Shown here in pieces: positions 53,825 through 61,387 of a DNA stretch of 61,387 nt. The position numbers and the translations under genes are program-made. Below the pieces are notes generated by a model. The model had not been told where the DNA came from and did no database searches. It saw nothing but the letters and a program-made list of their open reading frames with translations. This DNA comes from Chloroflexota bacterium (GTDB lineage: Bacteria > Chloroflexota > Anaerolineae > Anaerolineales > VGOW01): positions 1-61,387 of the forward strand of contig VGOW01000018.1 of NCBI GenBank assembly GCA_016875735.1, written 5' to 3'. The stretch's first letter is position 1, and each line of letters starts with the position of its first letter.

Positions 53825-54700
53825 ATGACATCCTACGGCAGTCAATCCATGATCGGCGAACTCAAGGGTGTGCTGCTCAAGCGCCCGCAAGAGGCGTACA
53901 TCAATCAACAGCGCATCGCCGCACGATGGCGCGAATTGAACTATTTGGCCGAAACGGACTTCGAAACGGCGGCCTCCCAGCACGCGCAGCTGGCCGGGCT
54001 GATTGGCAAGTTCGGGGCCGAGATCACCTATCTGCCGCAGGCCGAGGGCGTCACTCTCGACTCGGTGTACACGCACGATCCGGCCATCGTCTGCAATCGC
54101 GGCGCGATCCTGTGCAACATGGGCAAACCGGCGCGGCGCGGCGAGCCGGAAGCGATGGGCAAGTTTTTCGAGGGGATGGGCATTCCGATTCACGGACGCA
54201 TCACTGGCGAGGGATTGATGGAGGGCGGCGATGTGGTATGGATCGACGAGCGCACGGTGGCCGTAGGCGAAGGCTACCGGACGAACGCCGAGGGCATCCG
54301 CCAACTGCGATCACTGCTGGGAGAGTCGGTCGAGGTCATCTCCGTTCACCTGCCGCATTGGACGGGGCCGCAGGATTGTTTGCATCTCATGTCGAACATC
54401 AGCATGATCGATCACGATCTCGCTGTTGTCTGCTCACGTTTGCTCACCGTCCCGTTCCGGCAGTGGTTGATTGGGCGCGGCATCAAACTGGTGGACGTGC
54501 CCGACGAGGAATACGACTCGATGGCCTGCAACGTGCTGGCCGTCGCGCCGCGCAAAGCGATCATGATCGCCGGAAACCCGATCACCCAGACGCGGCTGGA
54601 GGCCGAAGGCGCAGAGGTGCGAACTTACGAGGGAAGCGATATTTCGTTGAAGGGCAGCGGCGGGCCGACGTGTTTGACGAGGCCGTTCCTGCGAGGCTAA
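53825..54700 (+). CDS. Dimethylarginine dimethylaminohydrolase-like hydrolase
   Basis: A 291-residue guanidine-modifying enzyme, started at 53825 after GAGAGGAATCCC. The catalytic parts are visible: SVYTHDPAIVCNRGAILCNM (Asp), GEGLMEGGDVVWID, the histidine in GPQDCLHLMSNISMID, and the nucleophilic cysteine in GSGGPTCLTRPF at the end. This layout fits DDAH, which splits methylated arginine into citrulline and methylamine, better than arginine deiminase. Given the methylamine genes in the window, a methylated guanidino substrate is attractive but unproven. Confidence 0.85.
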   Translation: MTSYGSQSMIGELKGVLLKRPQEAYINQQRIAARWRELNYLAETDFETAASQHAQLAGLIGKFGAEITYLPQAEGVTLDSVYTHDPAIVCNRGAILCNMGKPARRGEPEAMGKFFEGMGIPIHGRITGEGLMEGGDVVWIDERTVAVGEGYRTNAEGIRQLRSLLGESVEVISVHLPHWTGPQDCLHLMSNISMIDHDLAVVCSRLLTVPFRQWLIGRGIKLVDVPDEEYDSMACNVLAVAPRKAIMIAGNPITQTRLEAEGAEVRTYEGSDISLKGSGGPTCLTRPFLRG

Positions 54701-54718
54701 TGGATAGTTCGAGTCGAG

Positions 54719-54767
54719 AGGGTACGCGGATAACGCGGATGTTTTGGATAAACGCGGATTCTTTTTG
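54719..54767. repeat. ACGCGGAT tandem repeat
   Basis: Three ACGCGGAT(A/G/T) units (GGTACGCGGATAACGCGGAT, then TAAACGCGGATTC) in direct orientation, ending in TTTTT. They match one arm of the palindrome at 22473. Confidence 0.6.
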
Positions 54768-54775
54768 AGGTGGCT

Positions 54776-55324
54776 TTAACCGCACTCGCCACCTTCGGTC
54801 ACTGCGGGCAGATAGCCGTTGATGTCGGCGACGTTGAAGATCGCTTCGGACACATCGAAGGGCGCGAGCGCGGTGATGATGTCCGTATCGTCGAAGGCAT
54901 CGGCGACGATGAGCCAATTGCCCGCCACCCACGCATGAAGGCGGTGCTTGCCCACATCGGCGCTCTGTTCCCACGTTGCGGCGGGGAAGCCGTGAAAACA
55001 ATAGAGGGGATTCCCGGCACGCTGAGAGTCGAAGGCGGCTCGCGCTGTTGACTCATCGGCGTGGCGGGTGAGGGTGGCCGCCGTGCCATGCCCCGCGCCC
55101 GCTTCACAAAAGAAGCCAAACGTGCCGGCGGCGGGCGCGTTGGCTGGCGCGCATCCTAAAATCTGCGAAGCCTGCTGCATCACCAGCAGCTCAACATCCG
55201 CGCTCACCTCCTGCGGCGCGGGAGTGGCGATGGCTTCGGGCGCGGCGGCGGTCGGCGGCGGGGTGGCCGGGCTGGCACAGGCAGACAATGCGAATACGGC
55301 GACGATCAGCATCACTCTCTTCAT
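54776..55324 (-). CDS. Lipoprotein of unknown function
   Basis: A 182-residue lipoprotein: lipobox ALSACAS (Cys16), Pro/Ala/Thr-rich linker (ATPPPTAAAPEAIATPAPQ), then a domain with several cysteines (ILGCAPANA, FFCEAGAGHG, YCFHGF). The start overlaps the stop of the upstream amidohydrolase gene by ATGA. It resembles small surface lipoproteins without assigned function. Confidence 0.75.
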   Translation of the reverse strand: MKRVMLIVAVFALSACASPATPPPTAAAPEAIATPAPQEVSADVELLVMQQASQILGCAPANAPAAGTFGFFCEAGAGHGTAATLTRHADESTARAAFDSQRAGNPLYCFHGFPAATWEQSADVGKHRLHAWVAGNWLIVADAFDDTDIITALAPFDVSEAIFNVADINGYLPAVTEGGECG

Positions 55325-56646
55325 CCTTTATACTCCCTCATACTCCGCATCTCCGTGCCCACCATCCGAAAGGCATGGCGCTCGGCTTCGCGCAGAATCT
55401 TTTCCTCGTCGAGCGTGAGCAGTTCGCCGTTCCGATAAAGCAGCCTGCCATCGGCGATGACGTGACTCACATCCGAGCCTTTGGCCGAGTGAACGAGATG
55501 GGCGACGAGGTTGTGGCGCGGATAGAGGTGCGGCTTGTCGAAATCGAAGAGCGTGAGGTCGGCGGCGAAACCGGGGGCGATGACTCCCGAGCGCGCAAAG
55601 CCCATCGCCTTCGCGCCGTTTTGAGTCGCCATGCGCAGGGCCGTGTCGCCGGGGAAGGCTTCGGGGTTGCGCCATTCGTGCTTTTGCAGAATCGCCGTCT
55701 GCCGAATCTGCGCCGGCATATCCATGTCCGCATTCGAGCCGGGGCCGTCGGCGCCGATGGCGACATTGATTCCGCGCCGGAGAAAACGCGAAAGATCGTT
55801 CACGCCCATCGCCAGTTTCATGTAGGTGATCGGGGTGTGGGCGACACTCACCCCGCGGCGGGCGAGGAGATCGAGATCGTCGTCGGTGACGAGCAGGCAG
55901 TGGGCGGCCACACACGGGGCGTCGAACACGCCCAACGACTCAAGGTGAGCGACCGGAGTCTTGCCGTATGCGCTGATCGAGTTGTCAATCTGTTCTTTCG
56001 ATTCGGCCACGTGCAAATGGATCGGCAGTTTGCGCTCGGCGGCGATCTTCGCTACGCGAGCCAAAAATTCCGGCGGGCACACGTACGGCGAATGGGGGCC
56101 GAGACTCAAACGGATGCGGCCATCGGCCTTGCCCTGCCATCGTTCGATGAAGGCCAGCGTGCCGTCGAGGTTCGCGCCCACTTCTTTTTCGTCGCCGATG
56201 CCGAACACGCACCACGTGAGCATGGCCTTCATGCCGCCCTGCTCCACCACTTCGGCCACGCGATCCATGTAAAAGTAGTGATCGTTGAAAGCCACCGTGC
56301 CGGTGCGGATCATTTCGCAGGCGGCCAGCGCCGCGCCCCAATATACGTCGTCGGGGGTGAGGGCCGATTCGGCCACCCAAATTTTTTCGTTGAGCCAGCG
56401 GGGGAAGGGCAGGTCTTCGGCCCAGCCGCGCTCGAAGGTCATGGGCGAGTGGCAGTGAGCGTTGAAGAAGCCGGGCAGAGCAACGTGATTGTAGCCATCG
56501 ATGATTTCGTCCGGATGAAAATCGGGGGGCCGGTCGCCGACGGCGAGAATGGTGTTGCCCTCGATAGCAATATTGGCATTGCGGAGGATCGTGCCTTGCG
56601 AGTCGAGGGTGATGATGTCGCAGTTCGTGATGAGAAGATTGGGCAT
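55321..56646 (-). CDS. Amidohydrolase (MTA/SAH deaminase or chlorohydrolase-like)
   Basis: A 441-residue metal-dependent hydrolase. Metal ligands: FFNAHCHSPMTFERGWAED (the His-x-His pair), His in IHLHVAESKEQ, His in VAAHCLLVTDDD, Asp in AIGADGPGSNADMD. This pattern is that of the TRZ/ATZ group, which includes 5-methylthioadenosine/S-adenosylhomocysteine deaminase. The C-terminal beta part resumes at FAADLTLFDFDKPHLYP. SAH deamination would fit a methyl-transfer organism, but cytosine, guanine or triazine-type substrates are also possible. Confidence 0.88.
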   Translation of the reverse strand: MPNLLITNCDIITLDSQGTILRNANIAIEGNTILAVGDRPPDFHPDEIIDGYNHVALPGFFNAHCHSPMTFERGWAEDLPFPRWLNEKIWVAESALTPDDVYWGAALAACEMIRTGTVAFNDHYFYMDRVAEVVEQGGMKAMLTWCVFGIGDEKEVGANLDGTLAFIERWQGKADGRIRLSLGPHSPYVCPPEFLARVAKIAAERKLPIHLHVAESKEQIDNSISAYGKTPVAHLESLGVFDAPCVAAHCLLVTDDDLDLLARRGVSVAHTPITYMKLAMGVNDLSRFLRRGINVAIGADGPGSNADMDMPAQIRQTAILQKHEWRNPEAFPGDTALRMATQNGAKAMGFARSGVIAPGFAADLTLFDFDKPHLYPRHNLVAHLVHSAKGSDVSHVIADGRLLYRNGELLTLDEEKILREAERHAFRMVGTEMRSMREYKG

Positions 56647-56655
56647 GATTTCTAT

Positions 56656-56728
56656 TCACCGCGAAGTCGCAAAGGCCGCGAAGATTCTTCGCAAAATCAC
56701 TTGGCGCTCTTTGCGCCTTCGCGGTTAA
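56656..56728. repeat. Composite palindrome (CGCGAAGTCGCAAAGG type)
   Basis: ACCGCGAAGTCGCAAAGGCC on the left mirrors GCGCTCTTTGCGCCTTCGCGG on the right. The right edge provides the TAA stop of the methyltransferase gene (56725-56727). Same family as the block at 26119. Confidence 0.8.
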
Positions 56729-57249
56729 ATCCTATAAACCCGAATGTTGTCCCGCTCGACTGCGGGAGGCCAATCGGGGAGATGATAGGTGAGGGTGACG
56801 ACGCGCGCGCCGGGCTTGAGTTCGGCTCGGAGTTTGGGCGCGAGGCGGCGGATCGCTTTCGGCAAAAGGTAGAGGGTGATCACGTCGGCGTCACCGAGAT
56901 CGACTTCGAGAAAGTTGGCGCGGATGACGCGGGTGCGGCGGCGGAGCCCCAACACGAACAACGTCAATCGGGAGATAAAGGCGCGGAGAGGTTCGATCTC
57001 GACTCCCACTCCGTTCGCGCCGAACTCGCGCGCGGCGACGATCAGCACCCGCCCATCGCCCGATCCCAAGTCGCACACCGTTTCGCCGGGGCGCACATCG
57101 GCAAGCTGCAACATCCGCCGCGCTGTGTGAAACGGCATGGGCACCCACGGCGCGCCGAAGAGGATGGGGCCGACAATGGACGCGAAAGCGATGACAGCAA
57201 CGACGACAGCGGCCCACATCAGCGGGCCGAACCAGCCGAAGGTGATCAT
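56725..57249 (-). CDS. Membrane-anchored SAM-dependent methyltransferase
   Basis: A 174-residue protein with an N-terminal helix (FGWFGPLMWAAVVVAVIAFA) followed by a compact class I methyltransferase domain: ETVCDLGSGDGRVLIVAARE (SAM loop), VGVEIEPLRAFISR, and RANFLEVDLGDADVITLYLL. Similar small DOT1/lysine-methyltransferase-like proteins occur in many bacteria; the substrate is unknown. Its stop is in a repeat. Confidence 0.82.
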   Translation of the reverse strand: MITFGWFGPLMWAAVVVAVIAFASIVGPILFGAPWVPMPFHTARRMLQLADVRPGETVCDLGSGDGRVLIVAAREFGANGVGVEIEPLRAFISRLTLFVLGLRRRTRVIRANFLEVDLGDADVITLYLLPKAIRRLAPKLRAELKPGARVVTLTYHLPDWPPAVERDNIRVYRI

Positions 57250-57261
57250 CGAGCGCGGGCG

Positions 57262-57534
57262 CTACACGCCCATATCGGCCAGCGCGTTGATGACGCGGGT
57301 GATGGCCAGCGTGATCATAGGATGCAAGACTTCGAACTGCACGAGGGCCAATTTGAGCGGTTCGAGCAGGGCTTGGTAGCCGCTCGCCCCATCGTCGTCG
57401 GCGCGGTCGAGCAGTTCGGCAATATCCTTCGCCAGCGCCCGCAGAGTCTCGCGGTTCTCGGCGTCCACCGTGTCGGCTTCGCTCAATTCGGCGTGAAGTT
57501 GTTTGAGCAATGCGTTGAGTTGTTCTTTATCCAT
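57262..57534 (-). CDS. DUF4404 protein
   Basis: A 90-residue helical protein started at 57534 (AAGGAATT before it): MDKEQLNALLKQLHAELSEA followed by NRETLRALAKDIAELLDR and an amphipathic end VLHPMITLAITRVINALADMGV, as in DUF4404. No function is assigned to the family. It lies between the peptidase and the methyltransferase genes on the same strand. Confidence 0.78.
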   Translation of the reverse strand: MDKEQLNALLKQLHAELSEADTVDAENRETLRALAKDIAELLDRADDDGASGYQALLEPLKLALVQFEVLHPMITLAITRVINALADMGV

Positions 57535-57548
57535 CGCGCCAATTCCTT

Positions 57549-59492
57549 TCAATCCAAATTCTCAATCCTCACCGGCTCCACTTTCTCGGCCAACTCAAAC
57601 TTGAATATCTTCGAATAGAAATACAGCTCGGAGTCGAGCGAGTGTTTGATGGTCGTGGCTTTCCGAAAGCCGTGTTGTTCACCTTCATAAGCCACGTATG
57701 CCACCGGAAGTTCTTTGGCCCGCACCGCCTCGAACATCTTCTCCGATTGATCGGGCGGCACGATTTTGTCTTCGAGGCCCTGAAACAGAATCATCGGGCA
57801 GTTGAGATTCTGGGTGAAGTGAATGGGCGAGCGTTCGACGTACGTTTGGCGGGCGGCGGGGTACGGGCCCACGAGGCCGTCGAGGTAGCGCGACTCGAAT
57901 TTGTGCGTGTCTTGCGCCATCGTTTCGAGATCGCTGATGCCGAAGTAACTCGCCCCGGCCTTGAACACGTTGCGGAAGGTGAGCGCGGCCAGCGTGGTGT
58001 ACCCGCCCGCGCTTCCGCCGCGAATGATCAGCCGCTCGCCGTCGGCTTCGCCGCGCTTCACGAGATACTGCGCGCCGTTCACGCAATCGTCCACATCCAC
58101 CACGCCCCACCCATCTTTGAGGCGCTCGCGGTACGCGCGGCCATAACCGGTGCTGCCGCCGTAGTTCACATCGAGCACGGCGATGCCCCGACTCGTCCAA
58201 TACTGCGCTTCGAGATCGAGCGAGGGCGAGGTGGCGGCGGTGGGGCCGCCGTGGCTGATGACAAGCAGTGGCGGCTTCTCTCCGGGCGGCGCGGCGAAAT
58301 CGCGGTTGCGCGGCGGATAGAAAAAGGCGTGCGCCGTGAGTCCGTTTTCGGTGGGGAACTCAATCGCCTGTGGAAGCGAAACGTAATCCGGGTCAACCGA
58401 CACCGCGCTCGACCGCTTCAACACTTGCGCGCTGCCCGATTCGAGATCGAGCTGCACGATGGCCGATGGCTCGGTGGCCGAACTGCCGACGAAGGCGGCG
58501 AAGCCCGGCCCGACGCGCAAACTGTAAAACTCAGTGTACGGCGTGGCGATCTCTTTCAGTTCGCGCGTCCGCGTGTTCAGAGTCGCCAGATGCGATTCGC
58601 CGTTGCGAATATATGAGCACACAATGCGCTCCGCCGACTCGAACGCATACGTCGATTGCCGGAACACCCACTGCGGCAACCCGAATTCGGCGTCCATCGT
58701 GTGCAACGGTTCTTCATCGCTGGCCGCGTCGTTCCAACGATACAGATTCCACCACCCGGTGCGATCCGAAACAAAATGCAGAACGCCTTCGGGCGACCAC
58801 TCCGGCTGAAAGATCGATTCGTCTTTGCCGCCCGCCAACTTCTTCGCGCCGTTCAACGAGCCGTCGGCGGCCACGTCGGCGGCCCACAACTCCGTGCCGT
58901 CCCACGGCATGTTGGGATGATTCCACGTCAGCCAACAGAGTCGGCGACCATCGGGGCTGAGGCGCGGGTTGGAATAGAAATCGTTGCCAGAGACGGCAAC
59001 CCGTCCGCCCGAGTCATCACCATCGAGTCTCAGACTCACAATCGTGTTCACCCCCAAAGGGTCGCCTTTGCCGGTGTGATCTTCGCGCACGCAAAACATC
59101 AATCCGCGTCGGCGATCAATCGCGCCGTCGGCATATCGCAGATCGACGGCGGGTGTGATCGGCGCGGGGTCGGCGCCGGGCGCGAAACGATAGAGGCGTT
59201 GATCGGGGAAGTGAGAGGAATACACCGCGCCGTCGGCGACACTGTACATCCCACCGCCGTATTCGTGGACTCGCGTGCGCGCATTGAACGGCGGCGGATT
59301 CACGTCGGACGTTGTCCCGTTGGGGCGCCGCCTCACGATCACCATTCGGCCCGATTCCGCCGGACGCAGTTCGACCCAATAGATGTCGCCGCCGTCGAGC
59401 ATCACCCCGCGGAGCGTGACCGTTTCGGCGACGATGAGATCAGAAGTGATAGGTGATTTCCATGATCCGTAGGGGGCGATTTGTTTTGCCAT
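57549..59492 (-). CDS. S9-family prolyl oligopeptidase-like peptidase
   Basis: A 647-residue serine peptidase/acylaminoacyl peptidase type: an N-terminal beta-propeller (repeats such as [39 protein letters not shown]) and a C-terminal alpha/beta-hydrolase with the nucleophile in [18 protein letters not shown], an Asp around [18 protein letters not shown] and the His in [11 protein letters not shown]. No signal peptide, so cytoplasmic. It degrades peptides or removes N-terminal residues. Confidence 0.93.
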   Translation of the reverse strand: MAKQIAPYGSWKSPITSDLIVAETVTLRGVMLDGGDIYWVELRPAESGRMVIVRRRPNGTTSDVNPPPFNARTRVHEYGGGMYSVADGAVYSSHFPDQRLYRFAPGADPAPITPAVDLRYADGAIDRRRGLMFCVREDHTGKGDPLGVNTIVSLRLDGDDSGGRVAVSGNDFYSNPRLSPDGRRLCWLTWNHPNMPWDGTELWAADVAADGSLNGAKKLAGGKDESIFQPEWSPEGVLHFVSDRTGWWNLYRWNDAASDEEPLHTMDAEFGLPQWVFRQSTYAFESAERIVCSYIRNGESHLATLNTRTRELKEIATPYTEFYSLRVGPGFAAFVGSSATEPSAIVQLDLESGSAQVLKRSSAVSVDPDYVSLPQAIEFPTENGLTAHAFFYPPRNRDFAAPPGEKPPLLVISHGGPTAATSPSLDLEAQYWTSRGIAVLDVNYGGSTGYGRAYRERLKDGWGVVDVDDCVNGAQYLVKRGEADGERLIIRGGSAGGYTTLAALTFRNVFKAGASYFGISDLETMAQDTHKFESRYLDGLVGPYPAARQTYVERSPIHFTQNLNCPMILFQGLEDKIVPPDQSEKMFEAVRAKELPVAYVAYEGEQHGFRKATTIKHSLDSELYFYSKIFKFELAEKVEPVRIENLD

Positions 59493-59525
59493 GAGGATAG
59501 TTTAGCACATTGACCCCACCCCCGG

Positions 59526-59560
59526 CCCCTCCCCATTGGAAACGCACCAATGGAGAGGGG
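59526..59560. repeat. CCCCTCCCCATTGG hairpin
   Basis: CCCCTCCCCATTGG pairs with CCAATGGAGAGGGG (one mismatch) around AAACGCA. It lies directly after the stop codon of the PotD-like gene on the minus strand. Confidence 0.7.
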
Positions 59561-59562
59561 TG

Positions 59563-60345
59563 TCAGGCGCGAGGCGCGAACGGGCTGAGCGGTTCGAGGG
59601 GAAGTGGAGGGAGAGGCGCGAGCGGTTGAGCCGAGAGCGCGAATTGGATGAAGGCGCGGGCGAGTTCGGGATGGGGCGCGGACACTGGAACGCAGAAACA
59701 ATCTTCCCACAATTCCGCGCCTTCGGCGGGCAGGGTGAACTCCCAGCCCGGTCGTGATTCGCCGAGGGCGATCCGCGCGCGCGCGAGCGGAACCGACTCC
59801 AATTCCGAAACGAGCGCGCGGGCTTGAGCGCGGGCAACCGAGGCGCGGGTGTTGATGGAATGGCCAAGCGATTTGAGCGCGGCGCGAAAAGTTTGATGGG
59901 GCGGGAGGTGCGCGGGCTCAGTGCGCGCGCGCTCAAAAAACTCGGCCCATGAAACGGGCGGCGGGGCGTTGCGCGAATTGATGCCGACGACACCGCGCGC
60001 CGCCGGAAGGCTAAAGATATTGAACGGATCGTAGGCGCGTTGTTCGAAGGGGAACGGGATCGAAATCGGACTCAGTTCGCGAATCTCGCCGCGCTGGATG
60101 AGCGCGGTGAGGGCGTGGGAGGGGATGATGGCGAGGTCGCAATCGGCGGCGTCGCCGGGAAACGACGGCGGGGCAACGGCGACGGAGGCGCCAGTGAGAT
60201 CGGTAAAAGCGGAGAGAGTCGCGGCCGAGAGGGAGCGATCAGCAGAAAGAATGCGGAGGGAGTCGCCCGCCGGTTTGAGGCCGAGCAGTGTCCCGGCCCC
60301 GGCGAGGCCGGTGAGTTTGAGAAAGTTGCGCCGCGAGAATGTCAC
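59563..60345 (-). CDS. Tat-exported PotD-like solute-binding protein
   Basis: A 260-residue protein with a twin-arginine signal (MTFSRRNFLKLTGLAGAGT). The body resembles a shortened extracellular solute-binding protein of the spermidine/putrescine type (LRILSADRSLSAATLSAFTD opening; GEIRELSPISIPFP; FFERARTEPAHLPPHQTF; SAPHPELARAFIQFALS). Typical PotD proteins have 330-350 residues, so this is short, and no transporter genes are adjacent. Rich in Pro and Ala. Ligand unknown. Confidence 0.7.
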   Translation of the reverse strand: MTFSRRNFLKLTGLAGAGTLLGLKPAGDSLRILSADRSLSAATLSAFTDLTGASVAVAPPSFPGDAADCDLAIIPSHALTALIQRGEIRELSPISIPFPFEQRAYDPFNIFSLPAARGVVGINSRNAPPPVSWAEFFERARTEPAHLPPHQTFRAALKSLGHSINTRASVARAQARALVSELESVPLARARIALGESRPGWEFTLPAEGAELWEDCFCVPVSAPHPELARAFIQFALSAQPLAPLPPLPLEPLSPFAPRA

Positions 60346-60391
60346 GGCGCGAAGTGTGGATCAAAAGAGACGAATCGTCAAGCGAGTGTGA

Positions 60392-60397
60392 TATACT
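60392..60397 (+). promoter_or_regulatory. -10 element of the tRNA gene
   Basis: TATACT lies 11 bases before the tRNA 5' end; the -35 region is weak. Transcription would start close to the mature end. Confidence 0.4.
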
Positions 60398-60407
60398 GCG
60401 GGCAGTT

Positions 60408-60483
60408 CGGGGTGTGGCTCAGTTGGTAGAGCACCGCGTTTGGGACGCGGGGGTCCGCGGTTCAAGTCCGCGCACCCCGACCA
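60408..60483 (+). tRNA. tRNA-Pro (anticodon TGG), CCA encoded
   Basis: Acceptor stem CGGGGTG/CACCCCG (C1-G72 as in bacterial tRNA-Pro), D-loop GGCTCAGTTGGTAGAGC, anticodon stem CCGCG/CGCGG with loop TTTGGGA giving anticodon TGG, T-arm CCGCGGTTCAAGTCCGCG, discriminator A, encoded CCA at 60481-60483. It reads CCA and other CCN proline codons. Confidence 0.97.
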
Positions 60484-60487
60484 CATA

Positions 60488-60556
60488 ACAACTCCCAACG
60501 TCCAATCTCAAACCTCCAAGTTTGGAGTTTGAGATTTGAAGTTGGGAGTTTTTTCT
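60488..60556. terminator. Repeat hairpin acting as terminator after tRNA-Pro
   Basis: AACTCCCAACGTCCAATCTC and AAACCTCCAA on the left pair almost completely with TTTGGAGTTTGAGATTTG and GTTGGGAGTT on the right, then TTTTTCTTTCC. It terminates the tRNA on the plus strand. The left arm encodes the last 14 residues of the NUDIX gene on the minus strand. The unit (AACTCCAAATCTC) is the one found inside fdhA at 51679. Confidence 0.8.
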
Positions 60557-61050
60557 TTCCATCTCCCCAACACAATTCGCGTTGGCTCGAAAGCAAGTTC
60601 GGGCAGTTCGTCCGGGCCGAAGTAAGCCGCCTCGTCGGCGTCATCGTTCGCGGCCAACGCCCCGCCCACGATGCGCGCGCGAAAAAAGATGACCATGCTG
60701 GCGCCGCCCTCTTGGAATTCAGCGTGATCCACGCTGGAGATCACATCCACCAGTTTCGTGATCTCAACCTTCAACCCCGTTTCTTCTTCACATTCGCGGA
60801 TGGCCGCGCGGCGCGGGTCTTCGTCCCAATCCACAAAGCCGCCGGGCGGAACCCACATGCCTTTCTGAGGATTGTGTTTGCGCCGCGTCAACAGCACTTT
60901 GCCGTCGCTCTCGATGAGCACCGAGGCCGCCACTTTGGGATCGATGAAATGAATGTGCCCGCACGAGGGGCACACTGGGCGAAGCCTGCCGTAGGCTTCT
61001 CGCATTTCCATTGCGTGGCCGCACTGCGTGCAAAATTTGATGGCGCGCAC
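60508..61050 (-). CDS. NUDIX hydrolase with N-terminal zinc ribbon
   Basis: A 180-residue protein: zinc ribbon FCTQCGHAMEMR ... VCPSCGHIHF at residues 7-35, then a NUDIX domain with the catalytic box GGFVDWDEDPRRAAIRECEEE-T-GL (residues about 70-92, the full G-x5-E-x7-REUxEExGU pattern is met with Asp-Glu variants). Such proteins resemble NADH pyrophosphatase-like or ADP-ribose hydrolases. The last residues KTPNFKSQTPNLEV are encoded by the palindromic repeat downstream, so the natural end has been replaced. Confidence 0.9.
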   Translation of the reverse strand: MRAIKFCTQCGHAMEMREAYGRLRPVCPSCGHIHFIDPKVAASVLIESDGKVLLTRRKHNPQKGMWVPPGGFVDWDEDPRRAAIRECEEETGLKVEITKLVDVISSVDHAEFQEGGASMVIFFRARIVGGALAANDDADEAAYFGPDELPELAFEPTRIVLGRWKEKTPNFKSQTPNLEV

Positions 61051-61172
61051 GCGGCAACTGTATCACGAATCTGCATGGATAGATCGAATCGGGGGGCGCG
61101 GATTCGGCGAACGCTTCGCGCGCTGATTCTCTTGATGTCATGGGGGCGCGATCATCTTTCAAACTTCAAATT

Positions 61173-61387
61173 TCAAAGGCGGCGAAGGATGAGGCCCATG
61201 ACGATGAAGATGATGAGCAGTGCGAGGGCGACGAGTTCGGCGAAGAGGAGGGGTGGGGGCTGAGTTGGGGTTTGAGTTGGAGTTGGAGTTGGGATCGGGG
61301 TGGCGGTCTCGGCGGCGTTGCGGACTCGCAGAGACTCGTCGGCGGTGGGTGTGATAGCGTTCGCGTCGGCGGCATAGCCCAATACGT
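61173..61387 (-). CDS. C-terminal membrane anchor of a larger protein (partial)
   Basis: The frame is open to the window edge. The visible 70 residues read VLGYAADANAITPTADESLR, then a Thr/Pro linker (TATPIPTPTPTQTPTQPPP) and a final transmembrane helix (LLFAELVALALLIIFIVMGL) ending in LRRL. It is the tail of a secreted, membrane-anchored protein whose main domain lies outside. Confidence 0.65.
   Translation of the reverse strand, partial: VLGYAADANAITPTADESLRVRNAAETATPIPTPTPTQTPTQPPPLLFAELVALALLIIFIVMGLILRRL

Overview
The window is about 61 kb of high-GC bacterial DNA. It is gene-dense, with most neighbours in co-directional runs that overlap by ATGA. I infer a member of the Chloroflexota, probably Anaerolineae-like, at moderate confidence. 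The reasons are the gene content (non-pyrrolysine MttB proteins, MetF with a separate MetV-like protein, single-chain pyruvate:ferredoxin oxidoreductase beside a dihydroorotate-dehydrogenase-like protein, PPDK, many lipoproteins) and a striking set of microsatellite-like palindromes between genes. No IS element, phage gene, rRNA or CRISPR array is visible. One tRNA (Pro, anticodon TGG) is present.

Layout. 1-4.7 kb: copper-handling genes (CopA end, several cupredoxins, YHS protein, Met/His-rich lipoproteins). 4.8-9.0 kb: heme operon hemA-hemY-hemL. 9.4-12.5 kb: degenerate GGDEF protein, a DUF1521 self-cleaving-type protein, a DinB protein and a DUF4160/DUF2442 pair whose DUF4160 has an in-frame amber codon. 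12.5-33 kb: a large, mostly minus-strand catabolic region. It holds a DadA-like oxidase, Fe-alcohol dehydrogenase, GntR regulator, a glycine-betaine-type ABC importer, and a complete corrinoid methyl-transfer set (MttB-family methyltransferase, corrinoid protein, RamA-like activator, methyltetrahydrofolate:corrinoid methyltransferase, MetF, MetV, homocysteine methyltransferase, DUF1638, PucR regulator). 33-36.4 kb: two-component system with Met/Gly/His-rich envelope proteins. 36.5-41.2 kb: DHOD-like protein and PFOR. 41.4-44.9 kb: ABC exporter with a gutted permease, then a NarL-type two-component pair with a frameshifted regulator. 45.2-49.7 kb: Cys/Met PLP enzyme and PPDK. 49.9-53.7 kb: formate channel and formate dehydrogenase. 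53.8-61.4 kb: DDAH-like hydrolase, amidohydrolase, methyltransferase, S9 peptidase, PotD-like protein, tRNA-Pro, NUDIX protein.

How it fits together (inference): quaternary amines are imported by ProXWV-type proteins, demethylated by the MttB/corrinoid system, and the methyl group passes to tetrahydrofolate and through MetF toward formate, which FocA and formate dehydrogenase could handle.

Two genes are split by in-frame TGA codons that I read as selenocysteine. One is formate dehydrogenase (Sec368, followed by a hairpin with the same GGUCU loop as E. coli fdhF). The other is a DsbA/FrnE-like protein next to mttB, whose CPWC active site reads U-P-W-C and whose TGA is also followed by a GGUCU-loop hairpin. 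The second notable theme is a family of composite palindromes at gene 3' ends. They supply stop codons for many genes and appear to have inserted in frame in the histidine kinase, formate dehydrogenase, HemA and the NUDIX protein.
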